The notes under the pieces were generated by a model. The model did not search any database. It was not told where the DNA came from and worked only from the letters and a program-made list of their open reading frames with translations. The position numbers were made by a program, and so were the translations under genes. From Acidobacteriaceae bacterium (lineage in GTDB: Bacteria > Acidobacteriota > Terriglobia > Terriglobales > Acidobacteriaceae): DNA of 15,081 nucleotides. Below are positions 14,652 through 15,081 of this stretch, piece by piece (positions within the stretch are counted from its first letter, which is position 1; the number at the start of each line of letters is the position of its first letter). The stretch lies in the NCBI GenBank assembly GCA_030049955.1, contig JASIJX010000256.1, positions 1-15,081 on the forward strand, read 5' to 3'.

Positions 14652-15081
14652 CGTGCCAACAGCGTACGGGCCCGCCTGCGGACCATCTCCATCACGTTGT
14701 CGTCCTGCGCCAGCCGCTCAAGAATGCCGCGGATCACGCAGATCTGCTGCGCGCGACCGTCCTGAGCCGCCTCCGACAGGCTCTTGATCTCCTTATCGAG
14801 ACCCAGCGGATCGTGTTCGAGCAGCATCTCCAGCCGTACGCCTTCTAGGATGGTTTCGGCAACAGCCACAAACGAGTCGCCCAGCCCTTGAATTTCCTTG
14901 TCGCGCGAAAAATTAAAGGCGCAGGAGCCTTTGCCTTCCGGGCCTGAATAGCTGAGCGTTTTGATTCCCTGAAATGCGACCTTCAAATGGCTTTCGCACT
15001 TCTCATTGAACCAGGCGTGGTGTTGTGCGGTCTCGAAAACCGTCTCCGCGAAGCTCCGGCTGAGCTGGATGTCGCGGTTCA
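14639..15081 (-). CDS. Conserved-looking small protein, function unknown (5' end at window edge)
   Basis: The - strand frame is open from the window end to TAG 14639-14641 and gives 147 complete codons. The last two bases of the window read TG followed by AACCGCGAC on the - strand, so the gene may begin with an ATG whose A lies just outside. Starting there is more natural than at the inner TTG at 14984-14986, which would cut a continuous open frame. The protein is soluble, without signal peptide or membrane span. Residues after about 30 carry KVAFQGIKTLSYSG, and later GDSFVAVAETILEGVRLEML and a charged helical C-terminus ending in RRRARTLLARAET. I do not recognise the family. It is upstream of the FecR/DUF6600 gene on the same strand with a 147-bp gap containing a promoter candidate. 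Confidence 0.65.
   Translation of the reverse strand, partial: NRDIQLSRSFAETVFETAQHHAWFNEKCESHLKVAFQGIKTLSYSGPEGKGSCAFNFSRDKEIQGLGDSFVAVAETILEGVRLEMLLEHDPLGLDKEIKSLSEAAQDGRAQQICVIRGILERLAQDDNVMEMVRRRARTLLARAET

Overview
The window is GC-rich bacterial chromosome that looks like Acidobacteriota (class Terriglobia). The reasons are inference from gene content: a remnant of a carboxypeptidase-regulatory-domain/TonB receptor of the Oar type, a FecR/DUF6600 surface protein with a glycine-rich tail, a DUF3857-transglutaminase-TPR exported protein, a DUF4034 protein, and an SMC with an extra segment in its head domain. There is no sign of phage genes, transposases or CRISPR.

Layout from left to right. 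Bases 1-426 (+) are the C-terminal end of a TolC-type outer-membrane efflux protein. A short perfect hairpin follows, then a complete tRNA-Arg(ACG) at 493-569 with an encoded CCA and a T-tailed terminator. Facing it on the - strand is a TonB-receptor gene cut down to its signal peptide and first beta-strands (601-909). Its last codons lie inside the tRNA terminator. Bases 910-1327 hold no gene but contain an AT-rich promoter-like island. A 1413-residue exported DUF3857/transglutaminase/TPR protein occupies 1328-5569 (-). It is divergent from a small membrane lipoprotein-like gene (5749-6555, +), followed by a DUF4034 protein (6799-7914, +). Between these two + genes lies a decayed copy of the last 23 codons of tdk.

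The right half is a block of - strand genes. Read in transcription order they are an unrecognised small protein (14639 to the window end), a FecR/DUF6600 surface protein (12878-14491), smc (8679-12491) and tdk (8008-8616). smc and tdk are only 62 bp apart and probably co-transcribed from a promoter near 12594-12622. They couple chromosome-organising and thymidine-salvage functions in one transcript. tdk converges on the DUF4034 gene.

No obviously new defence or mobile system is visible. The most notable signals are the gene remnant fused to the tRNA terminator, the tdk tail fragment, the non-canonical P-loop of Tdk, the SMC head insertion, and the unknown membrane lipoprotein.
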